A DNA stretch of 43,886 bases from positions 1 through 43,886 of the forward strand of contig MZGQ01000023.1 of the NCBI GenBank assembly GCA_002085115.1. Reading direction: 5' to 3'. This DNA comes from Desulfococcus sp. 4484_241 (GTDB lineage Bacteria > Desulfobacterota > Desulfobacteria > Desulfobacterales > Desulfosudaceae). This document shows positions 43,417 through 43,886 of this stretch, in pieces. The notes beneath the pieces are model-generated. The model was not told where the DNA came from, searched no databases, and saw only the letters and a list, made by a program, of their open reading frames with translations. Position 1 is the stretch's first letter; every line of letters begins with the position of its first letter. The translations under genes and the position numbers were made by a program.

Positions 43417-43886
43417 ATGCAGGGGTATAATCGTTTATTTATGTTTTTTTTAGTCATCGGTGTACTGTTGGCCGGATCAACGGCTTATGCTCTTGTCCAG
43501 GCACAGCAGCAGGTTCCATCCGATAAGATATACGAACAGGCCAAACAGGACGCCATGGGGATCTGCCCCCCGATCTTTCTGCGGGATGAGAACGGGAATG
43601 TTATCAACCCGGTTACCGGGGTGAATGCGGATGTGCCGTACAGCCCGAAGCAGACCTGTGGAAAATGTCACGATTACGGCAAGATAACAGAAGGGTTTCA
43701 TTTCATGCAGGGAAAGGGTGAAAAGATGACCGCCGGGTATGCGGCCCTATATCCCTGGTGTACCACCCCTGGCCAATACGGGGGCAGGTGGTGAAGTCCG
43801 GGGCCGATCTTTCCGCAGTTGGCGGAAAAGCATAACGACTCTCCCTTAAAGATTGATTTTACCTCCTATACATTTGCTAAGATGTG
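43417..43886 (+). CDS. Candidate selenoprotein: multihaem c-type cytochrome with in-frame UGA (3' partial)
   Basis: The ATG at 43417 follows GGAGGTATAGGC. The signal peptide is about 1-25 (LFMFFLVIGVLLAGSTAYA); then come ICPPIFLRDENGNVINPVTG, QTCGKCHDYGKITEGFHF with haem motif CGKCH at 81-85, and YPWCTTPGQYGGRW. Codon 126 (43792-43794) is TGA. The frame then continues without a stop for 30 codons to the window end: SPGPIFPQLAEKHNDSP, ending IDFTSYTFAKM. Relatives, as I recall from Geobacter-like multihaem cytochromes, read GGxWCSPAPLY and MDMTSFTF at this place. The coding pattern therefore carries on and the TGA sits at a cysteine. A perfect hairpin follows. Selenocysteine is inferred. The gene is truncated by the window edge, so the haem count is unknown. 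Confidence 0.7.
43810..43828 (+). promoter_or_regulatory. Candidate bacterial SECIS element downstream of UGA 43792
   Basis: TTTCCGC (43810-43816) and GCGGAAA (43822-43828) form a perfect 7-bp stem with a 5-nt loop AGTTG, having G at loop position 2. The loop begins 22 nt after the UGA, within the 16-37 nt range usual for bacterial SECIS. Confidence 0.5.

Noticed and set aside
43417-43794. Complete 125-residue monohaem cytochrome ending at TGA
   Set aside because: Family-like coding sequence continues in the same frame for at least 30 codons after the TGA, so a natural end here is less likely than recoding or a nonsense mutation.
1-43886. CRISPR arrays, IS elements, prophage genes, tRNA or rRNA genes
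   Set aside because: No regularly spaced repeats, transposase or integrase motifs, or recognisable tRNA/rRNA sequence were seen on either strand by eye.

Overview
The window looks like chromosome of an anaerobic deltaproteobacterium (Desulfobacterota, probably a sulfate reducer or close relative). The reasons are a linked prenyltransferase-UbiX-UbiD set of the menaquinone (futalosine-route) type, short conserved proteins that I recall only from sulfate reducers, FmdE-family proteins, an HcpR-like operator, a porin-multihaem cytochrome pair, and probable selenocysteine use. Taxonomy is inferred from gene content only. No rRNA, tRNA, IS element, prophage or CRISPR array was seen.

Region 1 (1-11.2 kb), housekeeping: lptD (-) with a downstream terminator and a small upstream gene, rmuC (+), a ubiA-ubiX-ubiD operon (+), a zinc-ribbon/PilZ protein (+), and a minus-strand dapF-like/leuC/leuD group. 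The DapF-like protein has serine in place of both catalytic cysteines. Region 2 (11.6-17.1 kb): hydantoinase A-like protein, histone-deacetylase-like amidohydrolase, EpmA-like synthetase, and two short conserved genes. Region 3 (17.4-27.8 kb): a plus-strand run of a FabG whose N-terminus is the start of ribosomal protein L32, acpP, glyA, dCMP deaminase, nrdR, ribD-ribE-ribBA-ribH, nusB, a TrpB2-type synthase, a Cys-rich protein, a metallo-hydrolase and an FHA protein. Region 4 (27.9-30.4 kb, -): coiled-coil membrane protein, small winged-helix-like protein, thiolase.

Region 5 (30.8-32.6 kb, +): a UPF0718-type permease followed by a frameshifted thioredoxin-like gene, a 26-codon stub of a DGC-domain protein, and a small BFD-like [2Fe-2S] protein. 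The last has an in-frame TGA where the family has cysteine, followed by a hairpin with bacterial SECIS geometry. Region 6 (32.7-43.9 kb, +): Fe-S protein, FmdE-like protein, Crp/Fnr regulator, an HcpR-like palindrome, second FmdE-like protein, TauE/SafE permease, a TolC-MFP-RND efflux operon, an alginate-export-type porin, and a c-type cytochrome cut by the window edge. That cytochrome also has an in-frame TGA at a cysteine-like position (after GGRW), followed by a perfect 7-bp hairpin, and stays open for 30 more codons.

The strongest candidates for something new are the two UGA-containing redox genes, the L32-FabG chimera, and the Ser/Ser DapF homologue beside leuCD. All functional claims rest on motif recognition by eye; no search was run.
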